Shown piece after piece: positions 16,340 through 25,493 of a stretch of DNA of 64,000 nucleotides. Made by a program: the position numbers and the translations under genes. Within the stretch, counting starts at the first letter, position 1. Every line of letters starts with the position of its first letter. The DNA comes from Butyricicoccus intestinisimiae (GTDB lineage: Bacteria > Bacillota > Clostridia > Oscillospirales > Butyricicoccaceae): NCBI RefSeq assembly GCF_018918345.1, contig NZ_JAHLQI010000004.1:124001-188000 (forward strand), read 5' to 3'. The notes under the pieces were generated by a model, which did no database searches, had not been told where the DNA came from, and worked only from the letters and a program-made list of their open reading frames with translations.

Positions 16340-17698
16340 ATGATGAACGACACTTTCATGAAAGAGAAACCGGTATTACCGCTGATTTTATCCATGTCAT
16401 TGCCTATGGTGTTATCCATGCTGGTCAATTCCCTCTACAACATTGTGGACAGTTTTTTCGTCGCGCAGATCAGCGAGGAGGCTATGACGGCATTATCGTT
16501 GGTTTACCCGGTTCAAAATTTTATCAATGCTGCCGGAATTGGATTTGGCGTTGGAATCAACGCCGTAATCGCCTTTCATTTGGGCGCTGGGGATCACAGA
16601 AAAGCGGATCAGGCAGCCACGCAGGGACTTGTGCTTGCCGTGATTCATGGCGTTGTTATGACAGTCTGCTGTATTACAATCATGCCGGTTTTCCTGCGGA
16701 TGTTCACTTCATCCGAAGCGGTCATTGAACTTGGCGTTCGCTATTCTGTCGTTGCGTTCGCCTTTACACTCATTGTTACCGTCAGCATGGCGTTTGAGAA
16801 ATTGTTCCAGGCAGTAGGAAACATGAAAACGACCATGATAAGCCTGATGTGTGGGTGCATCACAAACATTGTCTTAGATCCCGTTCTGATTTTTGGCTAT
16901 GGCCCATTCCCGGAAATGGGAATCAAAGGCGCTGCGCTGGCGACCGGCATCGGACAGGTTCTGACGCTGACGATTTACCTTGTAGTCTATCTTGCGCGGC
17001 CAATTCGTGTGCATATCCGCAGGCAGTACATTCTCCCCAGCAAAAAGATGGTAATAAAGCTGTACTCCATTGGCATTCCCGCAACCCTGAATCTCGCGCT
17101 TCCGTCTCTTTTGATTTCGGCGCTCAATGCGATTTTGGCGGCATATTCCGAAGTGTATATTCTGGTTTTGGGAATCTATTACAAATTGCAGACATTTGTC
17201 TATCTTCCAGCGAATGGCATTGTGCAGGGGATGCGCCCCCTGATCGGCTATAACTACGGCGCGGGGGAACACCAACGGGTCAGCCAGATCTTTAAGATCG
17301 TTTTGTGCATGAGTGGTATCATTATGGTGCTTGGGACAGTGATATGTCTGCTGATCCCCGGCCAGCTTATGGGGCTGTTTACCCACACAGAAGCGACGAT
17401 TCAGGCCGGGGAAACCGCCTTACGCATCATCGGGGCCGGGTTTATCGTCTCGGCGGTTTCTGTTACATCTTCCGGCGCATTGGAGGGACTTGGGAAAGGA
17501 ACTCCCTCCTTACTGATTTCCCTTTGCCGGTATGTAGTGGTCATCATCCCGGCTGCGTTTTTACTCAGCAGGTTTTTCGGAGCGGTTGGCGTCTGGAATG
17601 CGTTTTGGATCACGGAAGCGATTACTGCAATCATTTCTATTTGTGTTTACTACAAGGCAATAGTACAAAGCCAGCTGAGCCAGTCAACAGTAAAATGA
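16340..17698 (+). CDS. MATE family efflux transporter 3
   Basis: A 452-aa MATE protein starting at 16340 after GGGAGG. It carries NAAGIGFGVGINAVIAFHLGAGD and GYNYGAGEHQRVSQIF, the paired MATE signatures. It resembles MATE 2 more than MATE 1. Its last ten codons lie inside a 95-bp sequence that recurs at 47034 in non-coding DNA, so the gene end was probably created at a recombination join and the final residues (SQLSQSTVK) may not be native. Confidence 0.85.
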   Translation: MMNDTFMKEKPVLPLILSMSLPMVLSMLVNSLYNIVDSFFVAQISEEAMTALSLVYPVQNFINAAGIGFGVGINAVIAFHLGAGDHRKADQAATQGLVLAVIHGVVMTVCCITIMPVFLRMFTSSEAVIELGVRYSVVAFAFTLIVTVSMAFEKLFQAVGNMKTTMISLMCGCITNIVLDPVLIFGYGPFPEMGIKGAALATGIGQVLTLTIYLVVYLARPIRVHIRRQYILPSKKMVIKLYSIGIPATLNLALPSLLISALNAILAAYSEVYILVLGIYYKLQTFVYLPANGIVQGMRPLIGYNYGAGEHQRVSQIFKIVLCMSGIIMVLGTVICLLIPGQLMGLFTHTEATIQAGETALRIIGAGFIVSAVSVTSSGALEGLGKGTPSLLISLCRYVVVIIPAAFLLSRFFGAVGVWNAFWITEAITAIISICVYYKAIVQSQLSQSTVK

Positions 17699-17760
17699 AC
17701 GTTGCTTTGCGCCGCCGTTGACAGCCCCGTCTGCCTTTGCAGATAGGCAATCAAGGGGCG
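17666..17760 (+). repeat. 95-bp ICE leader repeat, copy 1
   Basis: CAAAGCCAGC-GAGCCAGTCAAC, then GCGCCGCCGTTGACAG and GGCAATCAAGG. It is about 80% identical to 47034-47130 by eye. It contains a GTCAAC/GTTGAC stem and lies 53 bp before a sigma-factor gene. Confidence 0.65.
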
Positions 17761-17812
17761 ACAGCACGGAGTGCTGCCGCCCTCTGCCATTATTCAGAAA
17801 GGGGGATTTTCC

Positions 17813-18271
17813 ATGACCGAACACGAAAAGTATCAAGAACATATCCGGCATACACACGATGCCTTTTGCAAGACCGTTATTCGCCACGCTGCCATAGACG
17901 CAGCCCGGAGCATACGCAGCCGCCGCAAGCGGGAAATCTCGCTTGAATATCTAATAGAAGAAAAACACTATCCATTCAGCACCACAGATAAATACTTTGC
18001 GGAGCAAGCTGCCATGAACAGCTATCCGCTTTTCGTCTGTGGTCAGATGGTGCTTTTGGAAAGTCCAGAGCTTGCCGCAGCGCTGTCCGCACTATCACAG
18101 ATGGAACAGGAAATCATTTTCCTGTACTACTTCCAACGATTGACGCATAGGGAGATTGGAAGGAGATATGGACGGGCTGGCAACACAACCGGGCGGCGTA
18201 TTCAGATGATTTTACGGCGGCTACGGGCAGAGTTGGAGGGCTTGTCCTATGAACCAGCTACTTCCCTATGA
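17813..18271 (+). CDS. Sigma-70-like factor of Tn916/Tn1549 type (Orf7-like)
   Basis: A 152-aa protein starting at 17813 after AAAGGGGG; the upstream in-frame start at 17771 lacks a ribosome site. The N-terminus EKYQEHIRHTHDAFCKTVIR, the REISLEYLIEEKHYP segment and a C-terminal region-4 helix-turn-helix (LSQMEQEIIFLYYFQRLTHREIGRRYGR) match the small sigma-like proteins that drive transfer genes in Tn916-family elements. It overlaps the next small gene by 23 bp. Confidence 0.85.
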   Translation: MTEHEKYQEHIRHTHDAFCKTVIRHAAIDAARSIRSRRKREISLEYLIEEKHYPFSTTDKYFAEQAAMNSYPLFVCGQMVLLESPELAAALSALSQMEQEIIFLYYFQRLTHREIGRRYGRAGNTTGRRIQMILRRLRAELEGLSYEPATSL

Positions 18272-18446
18272 AACAATCGTTAAGGCAAGCGAGGGGGACC
18301 CGGAAGCTGTTGCCGCCGTTCTATCTCATTATGCCGGATATATCCGCTCTTGTGCGAAAATGGACGGACAGATTAACACGGATATGCAGGAGCATATCGT
18401 CAGGCAACTGATAGAAAGCCTGTTGAAGTTCCGCTTTGACCGCTAA
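18249..18446 (+). CDS. Tn916 Orf8-like helix-turn-helix protein
   Basis: A 65-aa protein (NQLLPYETIVKASEGDPEAV, then HYAGYI, then LKFRFDR) of the small HTH_16 family that always accompanies the sigma-like factor in Tn916-type regulatory modules. In those elements xis and int follow. Here neither does, so the module has been separated from its recombinase. Confidence 0.8.
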   Translation: MNQLLPYETIVKASEGDPEAVAAVLSHYAGYIRSCAKMDGQINTDMQEHIVRQLIESLLKFRFDR

Positions 18447-18464
18447 ACAGAAAAGTTGTATAAT
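18436..18464 (+). promoter_or_regulatory. Sigma-A promoter inside the Orf8-like 3' end
   Basis: TTGACC, a 17-bp spacer and TATAAT. It reads into the gene at 18504. Confidence 0.7.
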
Positions 18465-18503
18465 TAGAGCCTGACAAATTAAACTTCAATGAGGGTAGAG
18501 CAA

Positions 18504-18914
18504 ATGGAACAGATTATCAATTATAGAGACATACCCACAGATAAAAGGATTGACATATTAAATGCTCTTGAGCGAATAGGTTTTTTTCCGGCATACGGCG
18601 GCGTGAAAACAATGCAGCAAATTATGGAAAAGTCAGTTCCAGGTTCAGGCCCACAATTCTATTTCGTTTTCCGTGAAAATGAGTTGATAGGGTACAATTT
18701 TCTCATTGGGGACACTAAGAAATATAAAGCGTTCCCATGGCTTGCTATTAGCAATATGGATGAGCAGAAGTTGACTGTTTGTGAAGAACTGATGAAAATA
18801 CAAATTGCCTTTTTTGAAGAACTCGGAATGCAAAAGATAGCAGATCATTGCGTTAGGATTATGGAAGATTACAGAAAAGGAATTGGAAAGCGGAAAGAAA
18901 GCGATTGCAGATAA
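18504..18914 (+). CDS. Hypothetical cargo protein
   Basis: A 136-aa protein starting at 18504, 8 nt after GAGGG. It is acidic and mixed alpha/beta: a helical opening (RIDILNALERIGFFPAYGG), a hydrophobic strand pair (FYFVFRENELIGYNFLIGD, KAFPWLAISNMDE) and a C-terminal helix. The strand pair loosely resembles GNAT-like or DUF-type folds, but I do not recognise the family. A good promoter at 18436 drives it alone. Confidence 0.6.
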   Translation: MEQIINYRDIPTDKRIDILNALERIGFFPAYGGVKTMQQIMEKSVPGSGPQFYFVFRENELIGYNFLIGDTKKYKAFPWLAISNMDEQKLTVCEELMKIQIAFFEELGMQKIADHCVRIMEDYRKGIGKRKESDCR

Positions 18915-18944
18915 ATTCCATTTGAAAAACGGCTGACAATTTAA

Positions 18945-19007
18945 TACCGCCGCCCATCACAGCGGCAGATAAGCAGTAAATCTTGAAAAGGTTTACTGCT
19001 TTTTTTG
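18945..19007 (+). terminator. Double hairpin/terminator conserved in IME1
   Basis: A GCCGC/GCGGC hairpin is followed by AGCAGTAAA paired with TTTACTGCT and seven T. The same two-hairpin arrangement, with the same AAATCT-GAAAA-GGT core, precedes the mobilization gene of IME2 at 29584. Confidence 0.7.
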
Positions 19008-19352
19008 CGCCCATTTTCAAAAATCTTTGGCAAACCACACCGCCGGATTGTTGTAGGGAGCAGACAGGGAAAACAAAAAAATTTCCGTGCGTTTGCCAAA
19101 ACGCCCCCTTTTCACCGTTGTAGTGGTGAACAGCGGGCAGAACACGCCGCCGCAATCGCTATATTGGTGGAGCAAGCCAGTATATCCGCAAACCAGAGCC
19201 GCCGAGGAAAGCGGTAGTTTTTTAGAGCAAGATTCTACCACGGTGCCAAAATCCGCATATCTGCGGTTTTGCCCCTTTGGTAAATCTTGTTGGGGAGTGC
19301 CTTCCCCAAACCCTGCTCATGCGCCCTGTCGGGCGAGAAAGGAGGTCAACGC
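19008..19352. other. Intergenic region before mobC, candidate oriT of IME1
   Basis: No gene is evident. It contains inverted segments (TGGCAAACC/ACGCACGG region, GGGGAGTGCCTTCCCC at 19302, GCCC-TGTC-GGGC at 19322) directly before the mobC/relaxase pair, the usual place of oriT. The nick site was not identified. Confidence 0.35.
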
Positions 19353-19751
19353 TTGAAGAAAAAATACAACACACCCCACCGCTGCCATGTGGTCAAAACC
19401 CGCATGACCGAGGAAGAATACGCCGAGTTTGCGGAAAGGCTTTCTGCTTACCACATGAGCCAAGCCGAGTTTATCCGGCAAGCCATAACCGGGGCAGCCA
19501 TACGCCCCACCATAACCGTTTCCCCCGTCAACGACGAGCTGCTTGCCGCCGTCGGGAAGCTAACCGCCGAATACGGCAGGATCGGCGGCAACTTAAACCA
19601 GATAGCCCGGACGCTGAACGAGTGGCACAGCCCCTACCCGCAGCTTGCCGGGGAGGTACGGGCGGCGGTTTCCGACCTTGCCGCCTTGAAGTTTGAAGTC
19701 TTGCGAAAGGTAGGTGACGCTGTTGGCAACATTCAAGCATATCAGCTCTAA
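19353..19751 (+). CDS. mobC: MobC-like relaxosome accessory protein
   Basis: A 132-aa protein starting at TTG 19353, 7 nt after AAAGGAGG. It has an N-terminal ribbon-helix-helix region (VVKTRMTEEEYAEFAERLSAYHMSQAEFIRQAI) and the bacterial MobC signature GRIGGNLNQIARTLNE. It binds oriT DNA beside the nick site and helps the relaxase open the duplex. It overlaps the relaxase gene by nearly 40 bp, so the two are translationally coupled. Confidence 0.85.
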   Translation: MKKKYNTPHRCHVVKTRMTEEEYAEFAERLSAYHMSQAEFIRQAITGAAIRPTITVSPVNDELLAAVGKLTAEYGRIGGNLNQIARTLNEWHSPYPQLAGEVRAAVSDLAALKFEVLRKVGDAVGNIQAYQL

Positions 19752-21339
19752 AAATGCGGACTACGGTGCAGCCGAGCAGTATCTAACCTTTGAGCATGAC
19801 GAGTTTACCATGAAGCCCACCCTTGACGAAACCGGGCGGCTCATACTCCGGGAGGATTATCGGATAGCCACGCTGAACTGCGGCAAGGAAGATTTTACCG
19901 TTGCCTGTATGCGGGCAAATCTCCGATACGGTAAAAACCAAAAACGGGAAGATGTGAAAAGCCACCACTATATCATTTCCTTTGACCCACGGGACGCAGC
20001 GGACAACGGCTTGACCGTAGACCGGGCGCAAGCATTGGGAGAGGAATTTTGTGCCGAGCATTTCCCCGGACACCAAGCCATTGTCTGCACCCACCCGGAC
20101 GGACACAACCACAGCGGCAATATCCATGTTCATATCGTTATCAATTCTCTGCGTATTGAGGAAGTACCCTTGCTGCCCTACATGGACAGACCGGCAGATA
20201 CCCGTGCCGGGTGCAAACATCGCTGCACGGACGCTGCTATGGAATACTTCAAAGCCGAGGTCATGGAGATGTGCTACCGGGAAAATCTCTATCAAATCGA
20301 CCTGCTCCATGGCAGTAAAAACCGCATTACCGAGCGTGAGTATTGGGCGCAGAAGAAAGGACAAGCCAAACTTGACAAGGAAAATGCCACCCTTGCAGCC
20401 GAGGGGCAGCCTGCAAAGCAGACCAAGTTTGAAACCGACAAGGCGAAGCTGCGGCAGACCATACGGAACGCCATGAGCGAAGCTACTACTTTTGACGAGT
20501 TCTCCGCTTTACTTCTGCGGCAGGGTGTGATCGTCAAAGAGAGCCGAGGGCGGTTGTCCTACCTTACCCCGGACAGGACGAAACCCATTACTGCCCGAAA
20601 ACTGGGAGATGATTTTAACCGTGCCGCCGTTCTTGCCCTTTTGGAGCAGAACGCCCACAGAGCCGCCGAAAAGACCGCACCCATACCCCAATACCATACC
20701 GCTGAAACAAACCGCACAGAGCGAGGAAAAACGCAGAAAATCGCCCCGACAGGCAGCATTCAGAGAATGGTTGACCGTGCGGCGAAGCGAGCCGAGGGAA
20801 AAGGTATCGGCTATGACCGTTGGGCGGCTGTCCACAATCTCAAACAGATGGCGGCTACCGTTGCCGCTATGGAGCAATACGGCTTTACCCCGGATGAACT
20901 GGACGCAGCCCTTGTGTCTGCCAATGCGGATTTACACAGCAGCACCGCCAAGCTGAAGCCCATTGAAACGGCTATCCGTGAGAAAAAGGACTTGCAGAAA
21001 CAGGTGCTTGCCTATGCCAAGACAAGAGATGTGCGTGACGGATTGAAAAAGCAGAAAACCGATAAGGCACGCAAAGCCTACCGGGAAAAGCATGAAAGCG
21101 ACTTTATCATAGCAGACGCAGCCGTAAGATATTTTCGGCAAAAAGGCATTACCAAGCTGCCCACCTATAAATCGTTGCAGGCTGAAATCGAGCAGCTTAC
21201 CGCCGAGAAGAACGCCCTTTACAACGAGTACCGGGCAAATAAAGAGCGTGTCCGGGAATTGCAGACCATGAAAAGCAATCTTTCCCAAATGCACCACGGC
21301 GAGCCGAGCCGACAGAAAAAGCATGAACAGGAGCGTTAA
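19714..21339 (+). CDS. mobA: MOBP relaxase (MobA/VirD2 type) of IME1
   Basis: About 540 aa; the start is the GTG at 19714 or, closer to family length, the TTG at 19723 (MATFKHISSKN). The relaxase domain covers residues 1-230, with an N-terminal tyrosine region (NADYGAAEQYLTF) and the metal-binding motif HPDGHNHSGNIHVHIVINS. The C-terminal half is a charged coiled coil (KSLQAEIEQLTAEKNALYNE). It should nick IME1 oriT and pilot the strand through a helper conjugation channel. It follows mobC and precedes small accessory and replication genes. Confidence 0.9.
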   Translation: MTLLATFKHISSKNADYGAAEQYLTFEHDEFTMKPTLDETGRLILREDYRIATLNCGKEDFTVACMRANLRYGKNQKREDVKSHHYIISFDPRDAADNGLTVDRAQALGEEFCAEHFPGHQAIVCTHPDGHNHSGNIHVHIVINSLRIEEVPLLPYMDRPADTRAGCKHRCTDAAMEYFKAEVMEMCYRENLYQIDLLHGSKNRITEREYWAQKKGQAKLDKENATLAAEGQPAKQTKFETDKAKLRQTIRNAMSEATTFDEFSALLLRQGVIVKESRGRLSYLTPDRTKPITARKLGDDFNRAAVLALLEQNAHRAAEKTAPIPQYHTAETNRTERGKTQKIAPTGSIQRMVDRAAKRAEGKGIGYDRWAAVHNLKQMAATVAAMEQYGFTPDELDAALVSANADLHSSTAKLKPIETAIREKKDLQKQVLAYAKTRDVRDGLKKQKTDKARKAYREKHESDFIIADAAVRYFRQKGITKLPTYKSLQAEIEQLTAEKNALYNEYRANKERVRELQTMKSNLSQMHHGEPSRQKKHEQER

Positions 21340-21524
21340 AAACCGCCCCGAAATGATACCGAAACCAAACAAAAACAGGGATATGCCCTTACCCCTATCC
21401 GCAATACTCCACGACCTCAAAACAGGGCGTACAGGGCAAAAAATCCCCGAAAATGATACCGAGAAGATACAGTTTTCCCGCCCTATCCGTGATACCCACG
21501 GAAACGGCAGAAAGGAGCGTACCA

Positions 21525-21719
21525 ATGCCACGCATGAGCAACAAACGGCGGCTTGAATGGAGCTTTTTCCTCAACCACCGAAACCGAATTACCTATAACG
21601 ACCTTTGCCGGGGCTGCACCCACGATTGCAAGCAGAGTTTCCGAGCCGTGATTATCCTCTGCCACCGGTATTACTCCAAGCGTTGGAAACCAAAGGAGGA
21701 CACCGCCTATGGCAGATAA
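21525..21719 (+). CDS. Small Cys-containing IME protein
   Basis: 64 aa, starting at 21525 after AAAGGAG (MPRMSNKRRLEWSFFLNHRN...). It has CRGCTHDCKQSF, a possible zinc knuckle, and a basic C-terminus. A close paralog is encoded at 28055 in IME2, in the same position before a replication gene. It overlaps the replisome organizer start by 11 bp. The role is unknown, perhaps DNA binding. Confidence 0.65.
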   Translation: MPRMSNKRRLEWSFFLNHRNRITYNDLCRGCTHDCKQSFRAVIILCHRYYSKRWKPKEDTAYGR

Positions 21720-22454
21720 CCGCAAATATTACTACCTCAAACTGAAAGAAAGCTATTTTGATGATGACGCTATCGTGCTGTTGGAGAGTATGCCGGACGG
21801 TATTCTCTATTCCAACATTCTCTTGAAGCTGTACTTAAAATCGCTGAAAAACGGCGGCAAGTTGCAGCTTGACGAGAATATCCCTTACACAGCACAGATG
21901 ATCGCCACTCTTACCCGTCAGCAGGTAGGCACGGTGGAACGGGCGTTAGGGATTTTTCAGCAGTTGGGGCTTGTGGAGCAGCTACACGGCGGCTTGCTCT
22001 ACATGACCGATATTGAACTGATGATAGGGCAATCCTCTACCGAAGCGGAACGAAAACGGGCGGCAAGGCTTGCAAACAAGGCTTTGCCACCACCCCGGAC
22101 AAACGGCGGACATTTGTCCGACATTCGTCCACCAGAGAGATAGAGATAAAGAAAGAGATAGATATAGAGATAGAAAAAGAGAGAGAGTTAGAAACGGGAC
22201 AAGCCCCCGCCCGCAGCTATGGCAGATACAACAATGTTTTTCTTTCCGATACGGAACTGGACGAGCTGAAAGCGGAACTGCCCGACAAATGGGAGTATTA
22301 TATTGACCGCTTATCTACTCATATAGCGTCCAAAGGAACGAAATACCGCAGTCATGCAGCCACGATATACAAGTGGGCGCAGGAGGACGAAGCCAAGAAA
22401 CCGCCGAAAAAAGGCATACCCGATTACACCTTTAAGGAGGGCGAGAGTTTATGA
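21709..22454 (+). pseudogene. Replisome organizer-like protein, frameshift in a GA repeat
   Basis: Residues 1-140 (KYYYLKLKESYFDDDAIVLL, then LTRQQVGTVERALGIFQQLGLVE) match the phage replisome organizer N-terminal winged-helix domain. The frame stops at 22143, but the other frame continues with a Glu/Ile-rich linker and then SYGRYNNVFLSDTELDELKAEL and IYKWAQEDEAKK, the usual C-terminus. The break lies in a GAGAGATAGAGATA-type repeat (22131-22190) where gain or loss of one unit restores the frame. It may therefore be a sequencing error, a reversible phase switch or a true mutation. The stop overlaps the dnaC-like start (ATGA). Confidence 0.75.
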
Positions 22455-23290
22455 CTGAACTTTTTACCGATACCGTTTTGAATATGATGACTACTACCGC
22501 AGAGCCGGAGGACTACACGGGCGAGGACGGTCTGCTTTACTGCGGCAAGTGCCGCACGGCGAAAGAAGCCTACTTTCCCAAAGAAACCGCCGCATGGTTG
22601 GGGCATGACAAGCACCCGACAGAATGTGACTGCCAACGGGAGAAGCGTTTGGAATGTGAATCCGCCGAGGAACGCAGACGACACCTTGACACCGTTATGG
22701 AACTGAAACGCCGGGGCTTTACCGACCTCACCATGCAGGAATGGACTTTTGCACATGACAACGGCAAATGCCCGCAGATGAGCAAGGCACATTTATATGT
22801 GGAGCATTGGGAGCAGATGAGAGAAAACAACTATGGTCTGCTCTTGTGGGGCAAGGTAGGCACAGGAAAAAGCTATTTTGCCGGGTGCATTGCCAATGCC
22901 CTTATGGAACAGGAAATCTCCGTCCGCATGTCAAACTTTTCTGCGATACTGAATGATTTAACTGCCAGCTTTGAGGGGCGAAACGAATATATCGAGCGTC
23001 TTTGCCGTTTCCCTCTGCTGATACTTGATGATTTTGGTATGGAGCGTGGCACAGAGTACGGTTTGGAACAGGTCTACAATGTAATTGACAGCCGATACCG
23101 CAGCCGAAAGCCGCTGATTGTCACCACCAATCTAAGCCTTACGGAACTGCAGAATCCACAGGACACCGCCCACGCCCGTATCTATGACCGAGTGCTTGAA
23201 ATGTGTCTGCCTATCCTCTTTACAGGCGAGAACTTCCGAAAGGAAACGGCACAAGCCAAGCTCAATGGACTAAAAGAACTGTTGAAGTGA
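22451..23290 (+). CDS. DnaC-like replicative helicase loader (AAA+)
   Basis: 279 aa. N-terminal zinc-binding part (LYCGKCRTAKEAYF, then ECDCQREKR) and AAA+ core with Walker A (LLLWGKVGTGKSYFAGCIA), Walker B (LLILDDFGMER) and sensor region (IVTTNLSLTEL). It loads a helicase at the replication origin of the excised element, working with the replisome-organizer protein just upstream. The start ATG overlaps the upstream stop. Confidence 0.9.
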   Translation: MTELFTDTVLNMMTTTAEPEDYTGEDGLLYCGKCRTAKEAYFPKETAAWLGHDKHPTECDCQREKRLECESAEERRRHLDTVMELKRRGFTDLTMQEWTFAHDNGKCPQMSKAHLYVEHWEQMRENNYGLLLWGKVGTGKSYFAGCIANALMEQEISVRMSNFSAILNDLTASFEGRNEYIERLCRFPLLILDDFGMERGTEYGLEQVYNVIDSRYRSRKPLIVTTNLSLTELQNPQDTAHARIYDRVLEMCLPILFTGENFRKETAQAKLNGLKELLK

Positions 23291-23302
23291 AAGGAGTTGC
23301 CT

Positions 23303-23491
23303 ATGACAGAAAACAAACAGAATAACAATGACCGCACCGACCGCCGCCCGGACTGTGTGACGGAAATCCGCATGGGCAACTCCGTCCTTACCGTTTCCGG
23401 CTTCTTCAAGCAGGGCGCAACCGATACCGCAGCCGACAAGATGATGAAAGTGCTGGAAGCGGAAGCTGCCACACAAAAAACAGCGATTTGA
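23303..23491 (+). CDS. tnpW: TnpW-like small transposon protein
   Basis: 62 aa, starting at 23303 after AAAGGAG. DCVTEIRMGNSVLTVSGFFKQGATDTAADKMMKV matches the TnpW family, short proteins encoded just before large serine recombinases in Tn4451-like elements. The function is not established; they may be directionality factors. Confidence 0.75.
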   Translation: MTENKQNNNDRTDRRPDCVTEIRMGNSVLTVSGFFKQGATDTAADKMMKVLEAEAATQKTAI

Positions 23492-23602
23492 CCGACCATA
23501 AAGAAGCAGATTTGACGCTTTTGCCGCTATACAGACAGCCGCCCCATGTGGTACAATCAAGGTACGGAATAGTGGGACTGGCTGTCGGAAACGGAGGATT
23601 TT

Positions 23603-25213
23603 ATGTTAAGACAGACCAACCAACAACCAATTACCGCCCTTTACCCAAGACTTTCCCATGAGGACGAGCTGCAAGGCGAGAGCAATTCCATTTCCAACCA
23701 GAAGCGTATTCTTGAAACCTATGCAAAGCAGAACGGCTTTTCCAATCTGCGCTGGTACACGGACGACGGTTATTCTGGTGCGAACTTTCAAAGACCCGGT
23801 TTTCAAGCCATGCTTGCGGACATTGAAGCCGGAAAAGTCGGGACAGTTATCGTAAAGGATATGTCGAGGTTAGGGCGAAACTACCTGCAAGTGGGAATGT
23901 ACACGGAAATGATTTTCCCACAGAAAGGTGTCCGCTTCATCGCTATCAATGACGGAGTGGACAGCGCACAGGGCGACAATGACTTTGCCCCGCTGCGGAA
24001 TATCTTTAACGAATGGCTGGTGAGAGATACGAGCAAGAAAATCAAAGCAGTAAAACGCTCAAAAGGCATGAGTGGCAAGCCCATCACAAGCAAGCCTGTG
24101 TATGGCTACCTCATGGACGAGGACGAAAATTTCATTATTGACGAGGAAGCTGCACCCGTAGTCAAGCAGATATACAACCTCTGCCTTGCCGGGAACGGTC
24201 CGACTAAGATAGCCCGTATGCTCACAGAGCAGCAAATCCCCACGCCGGGGACGCTGGAATACCGTAGGACGGGCAGCACCCGCCGCTACCACCCCGGCTA
24301 TGAGTGCAAGTGGGCGACCAATACCGTTGTGCATATCCTTGAAAACCGGGAATACACAGGCTGTCTGGTAAACTTCAAGACAGAAAAGCTCTCTTACAAA
24401 GTCAAGCACAGTGTAGAAAATCCCCTGGAAAAGCAAGTGATTTTCGAGAACCACCACGAGCCTATCATAGACACCCAGACATGGGAACGGGTGCAGGAAC
24501 TTCGCAAGCAGCGCAAACGCCCCAACCGCTATGATGAAGTGGGCTTGTTCTCCGGCATACTGTTCTGTGCGGACTGCGGCAGTGTCATGTATCAGCAGCG
24601 ATACCAGACGGACAAGCGCAAGCAGGACTGTTATATCTGCGGCAACTACAAGAAACGCACCCATGACTGTACGGCGCACTTTATCCGCACCGACCTCTTG
24701 ACCGCTGGCGTACTCTCCAATCTGCGGAAAGTGACAAGCTATGCGGCAAAGCATGAAGCTCGGTTTATGAAGCTCTTGATTGAGCAGAACGAGGACGGGG
24801 GCAAGCGCAGGAACGCCGCCAAGAAAAAGGAGCTGGAAGCCACCGAGAAACGCATAGCCGAGTTATCCGCTATCTTCAAGCGGCTGTATGAGGACAGCGT
24901 GACCGGGCGCATATCAGACGAGCGTTTCACAGAGCTGTCGGCAGACTATGAAGCAGAACAACGGGAGCTGAAAGAAAGAGCCGCTGCTATCCAAGCGGAG
25001 CTTTCCAAAGCACAGGAAGCCACCGTGAACGCAGAAAAGTTTATGAATGTTGTCCGGCGGCATACCAGCTTTGAAGAACTTACCCCTACTCTGTTGCGGG
25101 AGTTTGTAGAGAAAATCGTTGTGCATGAGTGCAGCTATGACGAGAACAAGACCCGTAGGCAGGACATTGAGATTTATTATTCTTTTGTTGGCAAGGTGGA
25201 CTTGCCCGAATAA
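23603..25213 (+). CDS. Large serine recombinase of IME1 (TnpX-like)
   Basis: 536 aa. Resolvase domain residues 1-150 with the catalytic Ser in YPRLSHEDELQGESNSISNQ and the arginine motif VKDMSRLGRNYLQVG. Recombinase domain with VYGYLMDEDENF, a zinc ribbon (CADCGSVM...CYICGNYKKRTHDC) and a coiled coil ending in ADYEAEQRELKERAAAIQ. It catalyses excision and integration of IME1 without high target specificity. TnpW precedes it. GGAGG precedes the ATG. The right end of IME1 should lie shortly after 25213, but I could not place it. Confidence 0.9.
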   Translation: MLRQTNQQPITALYPRLSHEDELQGESNSISNQKRILETYAKQNGFSNLRWYTDDGYSGANFQRPGFQAMLADIEAGKVGTVIVKDMSRLGRNYLQVGMYTEMIFPQKGVRFIAINDGVDSAQGDNDFAPLRNIFNEWLVRDTSKKIKAVKRSKGMSGKPITSKPVYGYLMDEDENFIIDEEAAPVVKQIYNLCLAGNGPTKIARMLTEQQIPTPGTLEYRRTGSTRRYHPGYECKWATNTVVHILENREYTGCLVNFKTEKLSYKVKHSVENPLEKQVIFENHHEPIIDTQTWERVQELRKQRKRPNRYDEVGLFSGILFCADCGSVMYQQRYQTDKRKQDCYICGNYKKRTHDCTAHFIRTDLLTAGVLSNLRKVTSYAAKHEARFMKLLIEQNEDGGKRRNAAKKKELEATEKRIAELSAIFKRLYEDSVTGRISDERFTELSADYEAEQRELKERAAAIQAELSKAQEATVNAEKFMNVVRRHTSFEELTPTLLREFVEKIVVHECSYDENKTRRQDIEIYYSFVGKVDLPE

Positions 25214-25401
25214 CCGCCCGACCTGTCCGACACAATGCGCAAGTGCTGGATAGGAACGGCAAAATTTTTTACACTTCTATTACTTCTTTATCGCACATCA
25301 GTAAAGTCCCAGGGCATGAAGCAGTTCATGGCTAATTAAAGGGAACAAAAAGAAAGGAAAAGCCAATCCAGACGGTATCAGCGGCAGGCTACAAGAATAA
25401 A
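25214..25401. other. Intergenic region after the IME1 recombinase
   Basis: No gene is seen. By position it should hold the right attachment site of IME1; no core sequence was recognised. Confidence 0.35.
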
Positions 25402-25430
25402 TTGTGATTTCACAAGATTGGTGCTATAAT
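25402..25430 (+). promoter_or_regulatory. Promoter with overlapping palindromic operator
   Basis: The perfect 14-bp palindrome TTGTGATTTCACAA (25402-25415) overlaps the -35 region and TATAAT lies at 25425. The downstream Cro/CI-type gene is the obvious regulator. Confidence 0.6.
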
Positions 25431-25493
25431 AAGAGAAAAGTGCCTGCCGGGGCAGCCGCTCCGGTGGTATGGATAGAAAGGCAGGAAAACAAT

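Noticed and set aside
22107-22120. CGGACATTTGTCCG as a twelfth GGGAC-type palindrome
   Set aside because: It has GGACA/TGTCC but lacks the third G/C of the core and the T/A-rich flanks, and lies within coding sequence of IME1; treated as chance.
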